Source: JABDII01 sp041576235
Lineage (GTDB): Bacteria; Gemmatimonadota; Gemmatimonadetes; Gemmatimonadales; GWC2-71-9
Direction: 5' to 3'
Assembly: GCA_041576235.1 (NCBI GenBank)
Contig: JBFGLJ010000034.1
Location: 1-20,137, forward strand
Length of the DNA: 20,137 nt
Shown here: piece after piece, positions 1 to 8,891 of the stretch
Layout: the number at the start of each line of letters is the position of its first letter
Position numbering within the stretch: the first letter of the stretch is position 1
Translations under genes and position numbers: made by a program
Notes under the pieces: generated by a model
Database searches by the model: none
The model's input: only the letters and a program-made list of their open reading frames with translations
Told to the model about the DNA's origin: nothing

Positions 1-822
1 ACCAACGTGGGCGCGGGGCATCTGGCGGGATTTGGTTCCGTGGCTTCGGTGCTCCGCGAGAAACTCGAGCTGGTGCGGGGCGTCCCGTTGGCCATTGTCG
101 GCACCGAGCCGCCCGCGTTGGCGGCAGGGGCGCGTCGGCTGGCGGCGGCGACCCGCACGGCGGGCCTCGAGCGCGCCGACGTGACCCCGAAGGCAGTGAT
201 CATGGGCGAAGGCGGCCGCGCCACCGTGGAGGTGGACGCCCAGCGATTTACCGTGCCCCTGCCTGGGCTGCATCTGGCCGCCAACGCCATGCTCGCCTGG
301 GCCGTGGTCGAGGCCCTCGAATTGGATCGGACCCGCGCGGCTCTGGCGCTCGCGGGCGTGGCTGTGCCCGACGGGCGGGGGCACGTCACCCAGCGGGGTG
401 GGCTCACGATTGTGAACGATGCCTACAATGCCAATCCGGAATCCTTCGCGGCAGCCATCGCGCTCGCCCGGGCCATGCGAGGAGGGGACGCGGCGTCAGG
501 GTCGCGGAGGCTGGTCTTCGTCGCCGGCACCATGTTGGAGCTCGGCGATCGGTCGGCGGAGCTTCACGCCGAGGTGGCGCGTGCGCTGGTCGAACTCGAC
601 CCGGCCGTCCTGGCTGTGGTCGGAGCGTTCGTGCCCGCCTGTAGCCCGTACCGGGAGCAGCTGGGGCCGCGTTTGGTGACGGCGTCCGATCCGGACGACC
701 TGGGCCCCAGACTCGCAGCGCGGCTCGTGGGAGACGAACTCATCGTGCTCAAGGCATCCCGGGGAGTCGCCTTGGAACGTATACTTCCTCACCTGTCGGC
801 CGGATCCAACTCGCGCGGCTGA
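1..822 (+). CDS. murF: UDP-N-acetylmuramoyl-tripeptide--D-alanyl-D-alanine ligase MurF (5' partial)
   Basis: MurF is the cytoplasmic ATP-dependent ligase that adds D-Ala-D-Ala to the UDP-MurNAc tripeptide, the last soluble precursor step. The reading frame is open from base 1 (Thr-Asn-Val-Gly) to the TGA at 820-822. It gives 273 residues, against about 450-470 for a full enzyme, so the N-terminal domain and the ATP P-loop lie upstream of the window. Seen here: the Mur central-domain segment TNVGAGHLAGFGS at the very start, and the MurF-type motif NDAYNANPESF (bases about 415-450) opening the C-terminal Mur ligase domain. The GTG at base 7 is internal and not a real start. mraY follows after 6 bases, as in the classical dcw order. 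The identification is firm; only the truncation limits it. Confidence 0.95.
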   Translation, partial: TNVGAGHLAGFGSVASVLREKLELVRGVPLAIVGTEPPALAAGARRLAAATRTAGLERADVTPKAVIMGEGGRATVEVDAQRFTVPLPGLHLAANAMLAWAVVEALELDRTRAALALAGVAVPDGRGHVTQRGGLTIVNDAYNANPESFAAAIALARAMRGGDAASGSRRLVFVAGTMLELGDRSAELHAEVARALVELDPAVLAVVGAFVPACSPYREQLGPRLVTASDPDDLGPRLAARLVGDELIVLKASRGVALERILPHLSAGSNSRG

Positions 823-828
823 GGCTCC

Positions 829-1956
829 ATGTTCTATCACTGGCTCGCACCGCTCAGCAGCACGCACATCGTCTTCAACCTCTTCAACTACATCAGCTTC
901 CGGGCAGCGGGGGCAACGGTCACGGCGCTGCTGCTCGCCTTCGTGGCGGGGCCTGCGATCATCCAGCGGCTCCGGGCACGCAAGATCGGCCAGGTGATTC
1001 GCGCCGATGGCCCGGTGACGCACCAGGAGAAACGCGGAACGCCGACGATGGGCGGATTGGTGATCATTGTGGCGACGATCATCCCGACGCTCTTGTGGGC
1101 ACCCTTGACGAATCGCTTTGTCCAAGTGGCGATCCTCGCTACGATCTGGATGGGTGCCATTGGATTCGTGGATGATTACCTGAAGGTGGTGCAGGGCAAG
1201 CCGCGGGGATTGGTGGCTCGGCGGAAGCTCATGGGTCAATGCTCATTTGGGTTGGCCCTTGGGTTGGTGTTGCTCTTCTTTCCCTTGGTACCTCAGGAGA
1301 CCATTCCCGCAACCGGCACCACCCTTCCGTTCTTCAAGTATCTGATTCTGAACTTCTCACCCGTCGTCTTCGTGTTGTTCGTCACCTTCATCATCACCGG
1401 CAGCAGCAATGCCGTCAATCTCACCGACGGCCTCGACGGCTTGGCCACGGGATTATCCGCCATCGCGGCAGCGGCCTTTGCGTTCTTCGCCTATATCCTC
1501 GGGCGCGTGGATGCGACCGCATATCTCAACCTCTATTATCTCCCCGGTGCGGGAGAGTTGACCATTTTCTGTGGCGCTCTCATGGGAGCCGCGCTTGGGT
1601 TTCTCTGGTTCAATGCTCACCCCGCGCGCGTGTTCATGGGGGACACGGGAAGCCTTGCCATTGGGGGGGCACTCGGAACGGTGGCCATTCTCCTGAAGGC
1701 TGAATTCTTGTTGTTGCTGATCGGTGGGGTCTTCGTGGCGGAGACCGTCTCCGTCTTGCTGCAGACGGGCGTGTACAAGTGGCTGAAACGCACGCGAGGT
1801 CGGGAATACGCCGATGCCCATCGCGTGTTTCGAATGGCGCCGCTCCACCATCACTTCGAGAAACTCGGCTGGGAGGAGACGACCGTCGTCACCAGGTTTT
1901 ACGTGCTCGGAATCCTGTGTGCACTCGTCGCTCTCTCCACCATCAAACTGCGGTGA
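829..1956 (+). CDS. mraY: Phospho-N-acetylmuramoyl-pentapeptide transferase MraY
   Basis: MraY transfers phospho-MurNAc-pentapeptide from UDP to undecaprenyl phosphate at the inner face of the membrane, making lipid I. The 375-residue product has the family length and about ten hydrophobic segments. Visible signature residues are Asp115-Asp116 in VDDYLKV, the NAVNLTDGLDGLATG loop, Asp272 in FMGDTGS, and the HHHFEKLGWEE segment near the C-terminus, which matches the conserved magnesium and nucleotide site of the family. Translation starts at ATG 829, six bases after the murF stop, with only a weak purine stretch (GAGG) in front, so coupling to murF is likely. The stop codon overlaps the GTG of murD. 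Local GC is lower than in its neighbours, which fits the Phe/Ile/Leu-rich membrane segments and does not by itself suggest transfer. Confidence 0.98.
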   Translation: MFYHWLAPLSSTHIVFNLFNYISFRAAGATVTALLLAFVAGPAIIQRLRARKIGQVIRADGPVTHQEKRGTPTMGGLVIIVATIIPTLLWAPLTNRFVQVAILATIWMGAIGFVDDYLKVVQGKPRGLVARRKLMGQCSFGLALGLVLLFFPLVPQETIPATGTTLPFFKYLILNFSPVVFVLFVTFIITGSSNAVNLTDGLDGLATGLSAIAAAAFAFFAYILGRVDATAYLNLYYLPGAGELTIFCGALMGAALGFLWFNAHPARVFMGDTGSLAIGGALGTVAILLKAEFLLLLIGGVFVAETVSVLLQTGVYKWLKRTRGREYADAHRVFRMAPLHHHFEKLGWEETTVVTRFYVLGILCALVALSTIKLR

Positions 1957-3302
1957 CGTTCGAACGCTGGCGCACCGAGACCGGGGAGGCAGCGGTCTTA
2001 GGCCTCGGGGCGAGCGGCGAGGCCGCCGCGCGATTGCTGCGCCGTGAAGGGCTGTCGGTCTATGTGTCCGATCACAGCACCTGCCAAAAGGTGGCCGACC
2101 GGGCGGCCCGGCTGGAACGGGAAGGGGTCGCCGTCGAGTTGGGGCACCACGACCTCGACCGCATTGGCCGCGCGATGGTGGTCGTGGTCTCCCCCGGGGT
2201 GCCACCCGAGGCCGCCCCGGTGGCGCACGCCCGAGCGGCTGGGGTCGAGGTCCTCGCGGAAGTCGACATCGGGGCACTGGCCTTGCGCCAGACCCGCTGG
2301 GTCGGGATCACCGGGACCAACGGCAAGACCACCACCACGGCCCTGTCGGCATGGCTTCTGGTCGCCTGCGGACTGCACGCCGAGTCCGCCGGGAACATCG
2401 GTCGTCCGGTGTGCGAGGTGGCGTTGGCGGACTCCTCGCCGGCATGGCTCGCGGTGGAGCTCTCGTCGTTCCAACTCCATGACGCGCCCCATCTGGCCCT
2501 CGCCGCTGGGGTCATGACCAATCTCTCTCCCGATCACCTCGACCGGTATCCGTCACTCGATGCCTACTACGCCGACAAGGCACGCCTGTTCGCCAACCCG
2601 GCTCCGGACGCCGCATGGATCACCAACGCCGACGATCAGGCGGTTCAGCGCCTCGCCGCCGGCATCCCTGGGACCCACCGGACCTTCAGCGTCTGCGAGC
2701 GTGCCGATGCCTGGTACGATCGCGGCCGCCGGGCGTTGGCCCTCGGCGAGACCGCCGTGATGCCACGGAGCGAGTTCCGCCTCCTCGGCGATCACAACGT
2801 CGGGAACGCCCTCGCCGCCATGCTCGTCGCGGACCATGCCGGGGGCGCCATCGCGGACATCGCGGACGGGCTCCGGTCGTTCGCCCCCCTCCCGCACCGC
2901 CTGGAACCGGTTCGGGAGGTGCGGGGTGTCCTGTGGATCAACGATTCCAAGGCGACCAATCTCTCCTCGACGGTGGTCGCGATCCGCGCGCTCGAACGCC
3001 CGTTCGTCCTCCTCCTCGGCGGTCGTCACAAGGGAGAACCCTACGGGCGGCTGGCCCCGCTCCTCGATGGGTGCCGGGGTGTCGTCGCCTTCGGAGAAGC
3101 CCGCCCGCTGATCGAAGCCGATCTGGGCAAGGCCGCCGCGGTCACCGGTGCCGCGACGTTCGCCGAGGCCCTGTCGGTCGCGGCGGACCTGGCCCGCTCC
3201 GGCGATGCGGTGCTCCTGTCTCCGGCCTGGTCGCGCTTCGACATGTTCGAGGGGTACGAGCAACGCGGCGCCCGCTTCCGTGCCACCGTGGAGGCGATGT
3301 GA
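1953..3302 (+). CDS. murD: UDP-N-acetylmuramoyl-L-alanine--D-glutamate ligase MurD
   Basis: MurD adds D-glutamate to UDP-MurNAc-L-Ala in the cytoplasm. I place the start at GTG 1953, inside a GTGA overlap with the mraY stop. The frame is open further upstream to 1779, but that part lies inside mraY, and the family N-terminus (Rossmann motif LGLGASGEAAA) begins about 15 residues after GTG 1953. The 449-residue length is usual. Visible motifs: the ATP-binding ITGTNGKTTTT with Lys125, the central-domain stretch MTNLSPDHLDRYPS, and the C-terminal-domain INDSKATNLSS. The last codons (GCG ATG TGA) overlap the GTG of ftsW. The gene sits between mraY and ftsW exactly as in the classical dcw cluster. 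Confidence 0.97.
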   Translation: MTFERWRTETGEAAVLGLGASGEAAARLLRREGLSVYVSDHSTCQKVADRAARLEREGVAVELGHHDLDRIGRAMVVVVSPGVPPEAAPVAHARAAGVEVLAEVDIGALALRQTRWVGITGTNGKTTTTALSAWLLVACGLHAESAGNIGRPVCEVALADSSPAWLAVELSSFQLHDAPHLALAAGVMTNLSPDHLDRYPSLDAYYADKARLFANPAPDAAWITNADDQAVQRLAAGIPGTHRTFSVCERADAWYDRGRRALALGETAVMPRSEFRLLGDHNVGNALAAMLVADHAGGAIADIADGLRSFAPLPHRLEPVREVRGVLWINDSKATNLSSTVVAIRALERPFVLLLGGRHKGEPYGRLAPLLDGCRGVVAFGEARPLIEADLGKAAAVTGAATFAEALSVAADLARSGDAVLLSPAWSRFDMFEGYEQRGARFRATVEAM

Positions 3303-4456
3303 GTCGGCGACGCACCGCGGCCATCCAGCATCCAGGGGATCTCCGGTGGGAGACCCGGCTCTTGCTCATCCTGACGGCCGTGCTCGTGGTGTTCGGCTTG
3401 GCAAGCATGTATGGGGCCTCGAGCGTGGTCGCCGCCAATCGAGGGATGGCCGGCGCGGAATACGCGTTGCGGCAAATCACCGGCGCCCTGATCGGGGGAG
3501 TGCTCCTGCTCATCGCCGCTCGCCTCGACTACCACGTGTGGCGGGGACTCGCCTGGCCGCTCGTGCTCGTGACCGTGGTTCTGTTGGTGATCCCGGTCTT
3601 GCCGTTCACCACCGCGGTCGCCCCTGTTGCCAACGGGGCCAGACGGTGGATCCGCCTCGGTCCGGTTGGGTTTCAGCCGTCGGAGCTCGCCCGGCTGGTC
3701 ATTGTCATCTGGTGCGCCATGCTTGCCGCCAAGAAGGGACCCCAGGTTCGGCGGTTCAAGAAAGGCGTTTTGCCCTTTCTCGTGGTCATCGGGTGTGTCT
3801 CCGGACTGATCCTTCTCGAGCCCGATCTCTCCATGGCCACCCTCGTGGCCCTCCTCGGGGGCATCGTCCTCTTCACGGCCGGTGCGAAAATCGGGCACTT
3901 CTTGGTGCTCGGCACCGGCGCCGTGCTGTTGATCTTCCACCAAATACGCGACGTCCAATATCGGCTCGCACGGTTCACGACGTTCCTGAACCCCGGCGAG
4001 GGTTCGACCGACGCCACCATGCAAATTCAGCAGTCCCTCATCGGCATGGGATCAGGAAGAATGCTCGGCGTCGGCTTTGGGGAAGGGCAGCAGAAGCTCG
4101 GCTTTCTCCCCTTGGCGTATTCCGACTTCCTCTTCAGTACCATCGGTGAGGAGTGGGGATTCCTCGGCGTGGTGGTGATCGTCGTGCTCTTCGCCTTGTT
4201 CGTGTGGCTGGGCTTCCGCATTGCCCGAACCGCTGCCGACGCGTTCGGGCAATACCTCGCGGTTGGGCTCACCGCGTCGGTCGGGGTCACCGCGGTCATG
4301 CACATGGCGGTGACGCTTGGACTCATGCCCACCACGGGCCTCACCCTGCCGTTCATGTCCCACGGCCGGACGAGCCTGGTGATCACGCTCTTGGGAACCG
4401 GCATCCTGATCAATATTGGCGCCCGCCGAGGGCGTCCGCCCAAGAAGAAACCGTAA
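3299..4456 (+). CDS. ftsW: Peptidoglycan glycosyltransferase FtsW
   Basis: FtsW is the SEDS-family polymerase that makes septal glycan strands from lipid II together with the transpeptidase FtsI. The start chosen is GTG 3299, overlapping the murD stop as GTGA. The frame runs open far upstream, but that part lies within murD. The 385-residue protein is hydrophobic throughout with about ten membrane segments after a short basic N-terminus. Visible family signatures are FQPSELARL, LAYSDFLFSTIGEEWGFLG and PTTGLTLPFMS. Asp276 (in YSDFLF) aligns by motif with the catalytic aspartate known in SEDS proteins. One oddity is residues 354-359, SHGRTS, where many FtsW proteins have SYGGSS. The TAA stop overlaps the ATG of murG. 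RodA is the main alternative, but the position between murD and murG favours FtsW. Confidence 0.96.
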   Translation: MSRRRTAAIQHPGDLRWETRLLLILTAVLVVFGLASMYGASSVVAANRGMAGAEYALRQITGALIGGVLLLIAARLDYHVWRGLAWPLVLVTVVLLVIPVLPFTTAVAPVANGARRWIRLGPVGFQPSELARLVIVIWCAMLAAKKGPQVRRFKKGVLPFLVVIGCVSGLILLEPDLSMATLVALLGGIVLFTAGAKIGHFLVLGTGAVLLIFHQIRDVQYRLARFTTFLNPGEGSTDATMQIQQSLIGMGSGRMLGVGFGEGQQKLGFLPLAYSDFLFSTIGEEWGFLGVVVIVVLFALFVWLGFRIARTAADAFGQYLAVGLTASVGVTAVMHMAVTLGLMPTTGLTLPFMSHGRTSLVITLLGTGILINIGARRGRPPKKKP

Positions 4457-5568
4457 TGCGCCTCCTCATTGCCGGTGGTGGGACGGGCGGGCACTTGATG
4501 TCCGCCCTGGCCATCGCCGCCCGCGTGCGCGAGGTGACGTCGGATGTCGAACCGGTCTTGGTGGGCGCCGAGCGCGGCGTCGAGGCGTCCGTGCTCCCCA
4601 GCCGGGATTTTCGATATCACCTCCTGCCGACGCTCCCGCTCTACCGCGCGCAATGGTGGAAGAACCTCGCCTGGCCCCTGCTCCTCCCCCGGCTCCTGGT
4701 CGGCCTTCGCAGGCTGTTCGAAGCCGAGCGCCCCGCCGCGGTTCTCGGGACTGGCGGCTACGCCTCGGCGCCGGTGGTGTGGGGAGGGCTCCGCCGCAGG
4801 ATCCCCGTCGCCCTACAGGAGCAGAACGCCTTCCCCGGCATGGTGACCCGCCGATTTGCCGGACGGGCCGACCATCTCTACCTGGGGCTTCCCGAGGCGG
4901 GGCGGCACCTGGCGCCGAGTCCGACGGCCCGGGTTCTGGTGACCGGCAACCCTATCCTGCCACCGGACAAGACACGGCGCGCGAGCGCCCGCCAGCGATT
5001 CGGTCTCGATGGCGGGCGCGAAGGACTGACCCTGCTCGCGACGGGAGGGAGCCAGGGAGCGCTGGCGCTCAATCGGGCGGTCGCGAGCTGGTTGGATGCC
5101 GGCGCCGACCCCGGCGTGGACCTCATCTGGGTCACTGGGCGGCGTACCTACGCTGCGTTCGCCTCCTATCACCGCCCCCCTTCGGTGACGGTGGTGGATT
5201 TTCTCGATCCCATGGCCGATGGTTACGCGGCGGCGGATCTGGTCGTGGCCCGGGCAGGCGCGTTGACCGTGGCTGAACTCTGCGCCTGGGGGCTCCCAAG
5301 CATCCTGGTCCCGCTCCCGAGTGCCGCAGCCGGCCACCAAGCCCACAATGCCGCCGCGATGGTGGAGGCTGGGGCCGCCGTGTCCCTCGCCGAGGGGGAT
5401 CTCGACGGGCCGAGGCTCGGGTCGTCCATTCGCGAACTGGTCACGACCACGGCCCGACGGGAGGCGATGTCGCAGGCTGCCTTGGAGCGAGGTCGCCCCG
5501 ATGCCGCGGCCGAGATCGTGTCTAATCTCTTGACGCTGGTCGACCGGGTGGGCTTTCCCAAGTCATAG
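4456..5568 (+). CDS. murG: UDP-GlcNAc:lipid I N-acetylglucosaminyltransferase MurG
   Basis: MurG adds GlcNAc to lipid I at the cytoplasmic face of the membrane and so completes lipid II. The start is ATG 4456, in a one-base TAATG overlap with the ftsW stop, and the protein is 370 residues, close to the usual 355-370. The N-terminus carries the glycine loop GGGTGGH (residues 7-13). The second domain begins around the ATGGSQG loop (residues 196-201). The nucleotide-binding motif includes GALTVAEL with Glu274, followed by PLPSAAAGHQ. This GT-B arrangement is specific to MurG. After its TAG there is a 26-nt gap before murC, one of the few real gaps in the first 10 kb, so a new transcription or translation unit could begin there. 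Confidence 0.98.
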   Translation: MRLLIAGGGTGGHLMSALAIAARVREVTSDVEPVLVGAERGVEASVLPSRDFRYHLLPTLPLYRAQWWKNLAWPLLLPRLLVGLRRLFEAERPAAVLGTGGYASAPVVWGGLRRRIPVALQEQNAFPGMVTRRFAGRADHLYLGLPEAGRHLAPSPTARVLVTGNPILPPDKTRRASARQRFGLDGGREGLTLLATGGSQGALALNRAVASWLDAGADPGVDLIWVTGRRTYAAFASYHRPPSVTVVDFLDPMADGYAAADLVVARAGALTVAELCAWGLPSILVPLPSAAAGHQAHNAAAMVEAGAAVSLAEGDLDGPRLGSSIRELVTTTARREAMSQAALERGRPDAAAEIVSNLLTLVDRVGFPKS

Positions 5569-5582
5569 AAACGCTTTAGATT
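5554..5582 (+). promoter_or_regulatory. Possible weak promoter before murC
   Basis: The end of murG and the 26-nt spacer contain an AT-rich patch that stands out from the GC-rich surroundings. TAGATT at 5577-5582 could act as a -10 element (4 of 6 to TATAAT), with TTTCCC at 5554-5559 as a poor -35 (3 of 6) at a 17-nt spacing. A start site would then fall only about 6 nt before the murC ATG, and no ribosome site is visible. This is a guess from pattern only; the patch may simply reflect the murG end and the spacer. Confidence 0.25.
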
Positions 5583-5594
5583 AGCCCATCCGCG

Positions 5595-6965
5595 ATGGAC
5601 ATTTTTAACACCTCGGACCCGCGCCCTGTGCATTTCATGGGAGTCGGCGGCGCGGGGATGAACCCGTTGGCCGCGATCGCTCATCGCCTCGGGATTTCTG
5701 TTACAGGATGTGATATCGAACCGGCAGGGGCCTCCGATTTGGCGACCCGCGGGATCGACATCAAGCAGGGACACGACCCCGCCCATGTCGAGGGCGCGCG
5801 TGCCGTGGTCGTCACCGCTGCGGTCCCTGGAGATCATCCGGAACTCCTTCGGGCCGAGCAGCTTGGGATCCCGGTCATCCCCCGGAAGCGGCTCTTGGCG
5901 GCGGTGGTGGACGGCGGACGGGTGGTCGCGATCAGCGGAACGCACGGCAAGACCACCACGACGGTGATGGCCACGCAGGCGCTGGAGGCATCCGGTGCGG
6001 ATCCAACCGGTGTCGCGGGCGGCCGGGTGGAGACCTGGGGCGGACATGTGCGGCTTGGCGACTCAGATCTCTATGTCGTCGAGGCGGACGAATTCGACCA
6101 AGCGTTCCTCGAGCTGACCCCGTCGGTGGCGGTGGTGACCAACGTGGAGGCCGACCACCTCCAGTCGTACGGGTCGGTCGAGGCACTCGAGGCGGCCTTC
6201 GTCGAGTTTGCTGGCCGCGCCGAGCGCGTGATCATCGGCGTGGATGACCCTGGCGCGGAACGGGTGGCCCAGCGGCTCGGCGGTCCGGTGTGGCGTTTCG
6301 GCCTCGACCGCGGTGAGCTGGCCATCGGCGCAATTGCGCAGTCCGAAGGAGAGTCCAGGGCCACGGTCACGGTGCCGGGGTACGGAGAGGTCCAGCTGAG
6401 GCTCACGGTCCCTGGCGTACACAACCTGAAGAATGCCACGGCGGCGCTCGGGGCGGTGGCCGCACTCGGGGCGCCCATCGAGCCTGCATTATCCGCCCTC
6501 GAAGCGTTCCAAGGTGTCGGACGGCGCTTCGAGTACGTGGGGCAGGCGGGCGGGATCGAGGTGGTGGACGACTATGCCCATCATCCGACCGAGGTGCGGG
6601 CCACGCTCGAGGCCGCGCGGCAGCGCTTTCCCGGGCGCCGGCTGGTGGTGGTGTTTCAGCCCCACCTCTTTTCGCGCACGGCCCAACTCGGCACGGCATT
6701 GGGCGAAGCGCTGGCGGGGGCGGATCTCGTGCTGGTCACCGAGATTTACGCGGCACGCGAGCAGCCGCTCGAGGGGGTGAGCGGGCGAGATGTGGCCACC
6801 GCGGCGGCCAGGGTTGGTGCGGAGGTCCTCTTCGAGCCCGACCGAGCGGCCATCGGCTCCAGGGTGCGGACCCTCCTCGGCCCCGGGGACGTCCTGCTGA
6901 CGTTGGGGGCGGGCGACATTACCACCGTTGGGCGAGAACTCGTTGAATGGCTGGCCGTCGCGTAG
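5595..6965 (+). CDS. murC: UDP-N-acetylmuramate--L-alanine ligase MurC
   Basis: MurC joins L-alanine to UDP-MurNAc, opening the stem-peptide pathway in the cytoplasm. The 456-residue protein shows all three Mur ligase domains. It has the N-terminal GVGGAGMNPLA loop and the ATP P-loop GTHGKTTTT (residues 115-123, Lys119). The central domain contains EADEFDQAF, and the C-terminal domain opens with VDDYAHHPTEV, a MurC hallmark that separates it from MurD, MurE and MurF. The start at ATG 5595 puts the Rossmann loop about 15 residues in, as usual; there is no clear Shine-Dalgarno sequence. The 3' end overlaps the ftsQ start by 19 bases. No murB or ddl follows, unlike in many dcw clusters. Mpl-type ligases are related, but this gene's position and length fit MurC. 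Confidence 0.97.
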   Translation: MDIFNTSDPRPVHFMGVGGAGMNPLAAIAHRLGISVTGCDIEPAGASDLATRGIDIKQGHDPAHVEGARAVVVTAAVPGDHPELLRAEQLGIPVIPRKRLLAAVVDGGRVVAISGTHGKTTTTVMATQALEASGADPTGVAGGRVETWGGHVRLGDSDLYVVEADEFDQAFLELTPSVAVVTNVEADHLQSYGSVEALEAAFVEFAGRAERVIIGVDDPGAERVAQRLGGPVWRFGLDRGELAIGAIAQSEGESRATVTVPGYGEVQLRLTVPGVHNLKNATAALGAVAALGAPIEPALSALEAFQGVGRRFEYVGQAGGIEVVDDYAHHPTEVRATLEAARQRFPGRRLVVVFQPHLFSRTAQLGTALGEALAGADLVLVTEIYAAREQPLEGVSGRDVATAAARVGAEVLFEPDRAAIGSRVRTLLGPGDVLLTLGAGDITTVGRELVEWLAVA

Positions 6966-7636
6966 GAGCGCGGTGGTGGGTCCTCGGCGCCACGCTCCTT
7001 GCCGTGCTCACGTGGTTCGTTTTTCCTATGGTGTTCCGGCAGGTCGGGTTCTTCACTGTCCGCCGCATCGAACTCGTTGGCGCGCGGCATCTGTCGAGCG
7101 CGATGATTCTCGACGTCCTGGCCCTTCGGCACGATGCCAATGTGTTCGATGACTATGGCCAAGCGGAGCAACGGATCCGAGACATTCCCGGCATCACGTC
7201 CGCGCGCATCGCGAGGCGCCTCCCGGGGACACTGCGTGTCCAGGTCAACGAGTCCCGACCGGTGGCCTTGGTCCCGAAAGGAGACAAATTAGAATTGCTG
7301 GATGCCGCGGCGCGTGTACTCCCCTTCGATCCCGCAACATCGGCCCCGGACCTCCCTGTGGTGCTGAAGGCCGACTCGGTTGTCACCGGTGTTCTCGCCC
7401 TGGTTCACGAGGTGGATCGGGACCTCTTCGGGCGGATCTCCCACGCCGCTCGTGAGCGTGGGGACGTGGTGTTCGATCTCGGGACGTGGCGTCTTCGGTT
7501 GAGCCAAGGCGCAACGCCCGAGGTCGTGGACGCCGTGTTGGCCGTCGAACGGGAGTTGGAGCGGCGGCGGTGGTCGTTCCGGGAGTTGGACGCCCGTTTC
7601 GCGGGGCAGGTGGTCGTGCGCGGCAGGGCCGCGTGA
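6947..7636 (+). CDS. ftsQ: Cell division protein FtsQ
   Basis: FtsQ is a bitopic membrane protein that recruits and holds the FtsL/FtsB part of the divisome. The 229-residue product has a short basic N-terminus (MAGRRVGAR), one membrane segment at about residues 10-30, and then a POTRA domain from about residue 36 (FTVRRIELVG) to 105 (ending near VNESRPVAL). The beta domain follows. Sequence conservation in this family is low, so the call rests on architecture and on the position between murC and ftsA. The start ATG 6947 lies inside murC (19-base overlap); the next in-frame candidates would cut the membrane segment. The TGA stop overlaps the GTG of ftsA. Confidence 0.92.
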   Translation: MAGRRVGARWWVLGATLLAVLTWFVFPMVFRQVGFFTVRRIELVGARHLSSAMILDVLALRHDANVFDDYGQAEQRIRDIPGITSARIARRLPGTLRVQVNESRPVALVPKGDKLELLDAAARVLPFDPATSAPDLPVVLKADSVVTGVLALVHEVDRDLFGRISHAARERGDVVFDLGTWRLRLSQGATPEVVDAVLAVERELERRRWSFRELDARFAGQVVVRGRAA

Positions 7637-8883
7637 GTACCCCGCCCCAACGGCTCGTGGCCGGGTTGGATCTTGGCTCGACCAAAGTCGTCGGGGTCAT
7701 CGCAGAGGCGGCGGGGACGGCGCGGGATCCCTTGGTCAAGATCCTCGGGGTCGGCACCGCGAGGAGTTCCGGACTTCGCCGGGGTGTGGTTCGCGATATC
7801 GAGGAGACCACCCGGGCCATCGAGAAGGCCATGCGCGATGCCGAGCGCATGGCGGGTGTGGAAGTCGGGACCGTGTACGCGGGCATCGCCGGGGAGCACG
7901 TCGCCGGGAGGAGTTCTCACGGCGTGGTCTCGGTGACGGGCGACGAGATCCGTACCTCCGATGTGGCGCGGGTCAATGACGTGGCCAGCAACATCTCGTA
8001 TGGCCGGGACCACGAGTTGCTTCACGCGATCCCGCAAGACTATCTCATCGACCAGCAGGCGGGCATCAGCGAACCCATCGGCATGACCGGGTCGCGACTC
8101 GAGGCCGAGGTGTACCTCGTCACGGTGCTCTCCAGCGCGCTCCACAACTTGGGCAAATGCGTCGAGCGCGCTGGGTACCACGTCGGCGAGTTCGTGCTCG
8201 AACCCTTGGCGGCCTCGCTGGCGGTCCTCACCGCCGACGAGCGTGAACTGGGGTGCGCACTTGTCGAGCTGGGAGGCAGCTCGACGAACGTCGCCATCTT
8301 TCAGGGCGGGAAGATCCGGCACACGGGGTCGCTGCTGTGCGCGGGGGGCCATGTCACGGCCGACATCGTCCACGGGCTCCAAGTCACCCAGCAGGACGCG
8401 GAGCGGTTGAAGGACCGGTACGGCTCCGCCTATGAGCCGCTCGTGCCCGAAGAGGATAGTCTGGAACTCCCGAGCACCCCGGGGCAGGGGCTGCGGACGG
8501 CGGAGCGGCGCGTCCTTGCCCATATTATGCAGGCACGTCTGCACGAGGTCATGGAATTCGCTCTCAACGAGATCACCCAGGCCGGCTACCACCAGCGGTT
8601 GCCGGCGGGGGTGGTGCTTACCGGCGGGGGTGCCGTGGTTCCGGGCATCGTGGAATTGGGGCGGGTGGTCTTTGCGATGCCGGTGCGGACCGGGGTGCCC
8701 GGGTTGGGGCTCGGGGGCTTGGCCGACAGCGTCGAGTCGCCGCGGATGGCGGTGGCGACGGGGCTCGTCTTCTACGGGGCCCGGCAGGTCTGGCAGAGCG
8801 GGTTTGGGACTGGCGGGCGGCGGTCGCCTGCCGTTGAAAAGTGGTTCGGACCGGTGAAGCGTTGGCTACAGGATTTCTTCTGA
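7633..8883 (+). CDS. ftsA: Cell division protein FtsA
   Basis: FtsA is the actin-like ATPase that tethers FtsZ filaments to the membrane and recruits later divisome proteins. The start is GTG 7633 in a GTGA overlap with ftsQ. An ORF open further upstream lies inside ftsQ, and the family N-terminus (VAGLDLGSTKVVGV, phosphate-1 loop) begins nine residues after this GTG. The 416-residue length is typical. The SHS2-type 1C subdomain is recognisable around GVVSVTGDEI, and later nucleotide-site motifs are LVELGGSSTNVA and VLTGGGAVVPG. The last 17 residues (VEKWFGPVKRWLQDFF region) look like the conserved membrane-targeting amphipathic helix. ftsZ follows after 19 bases. Confidence 0.97.
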   Translation: MSTPPQRLVAGLDLGSTKVVGVIAEAAGTARDPLVKILGVGTARSSGLRRGVVRDIEETTRAIEKAMRDAERMAGVEVGTVYAGIAGEHVAGRSSHGVVSVTGDEIRTSDVARVNDVASNISYGRDHELLHAIPQDYLIDQQAGISEPIGMTGSRLEAEVYLVTVLSSALHNLGKCVERAGYHVGEFVLEPLAASLAVLTADERELGCALVELGGSSTNVAIFQGGKIRHTGSLLCAGGHVTADIVHGLQVTQQDAERLKDRYGSAYEPLVPEEDSLELPSTPGQGLRTAERRVLAHIMQARLHEVMEFALNEITQAGYHQRLPAGVVLTGGGAVVPGIVELGRVVFAMPVRTGVPGLGLGGLADSVESPRMAVATGLVFYGARQVWQSGFGTGGRRSPAVEKWFGPVKRWLQDFF

Positions 8884-8891
8884 CGATGGGT

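Noticed and set aside
829..1956. Lower GC content of mraY, considered as a sign of horizontal transfer
   Set aside because: The gene is in its standard cluster place and its membrane segments favour Phe, Ile and Leu codons; overlaps with neighbours argue against recent insertion.
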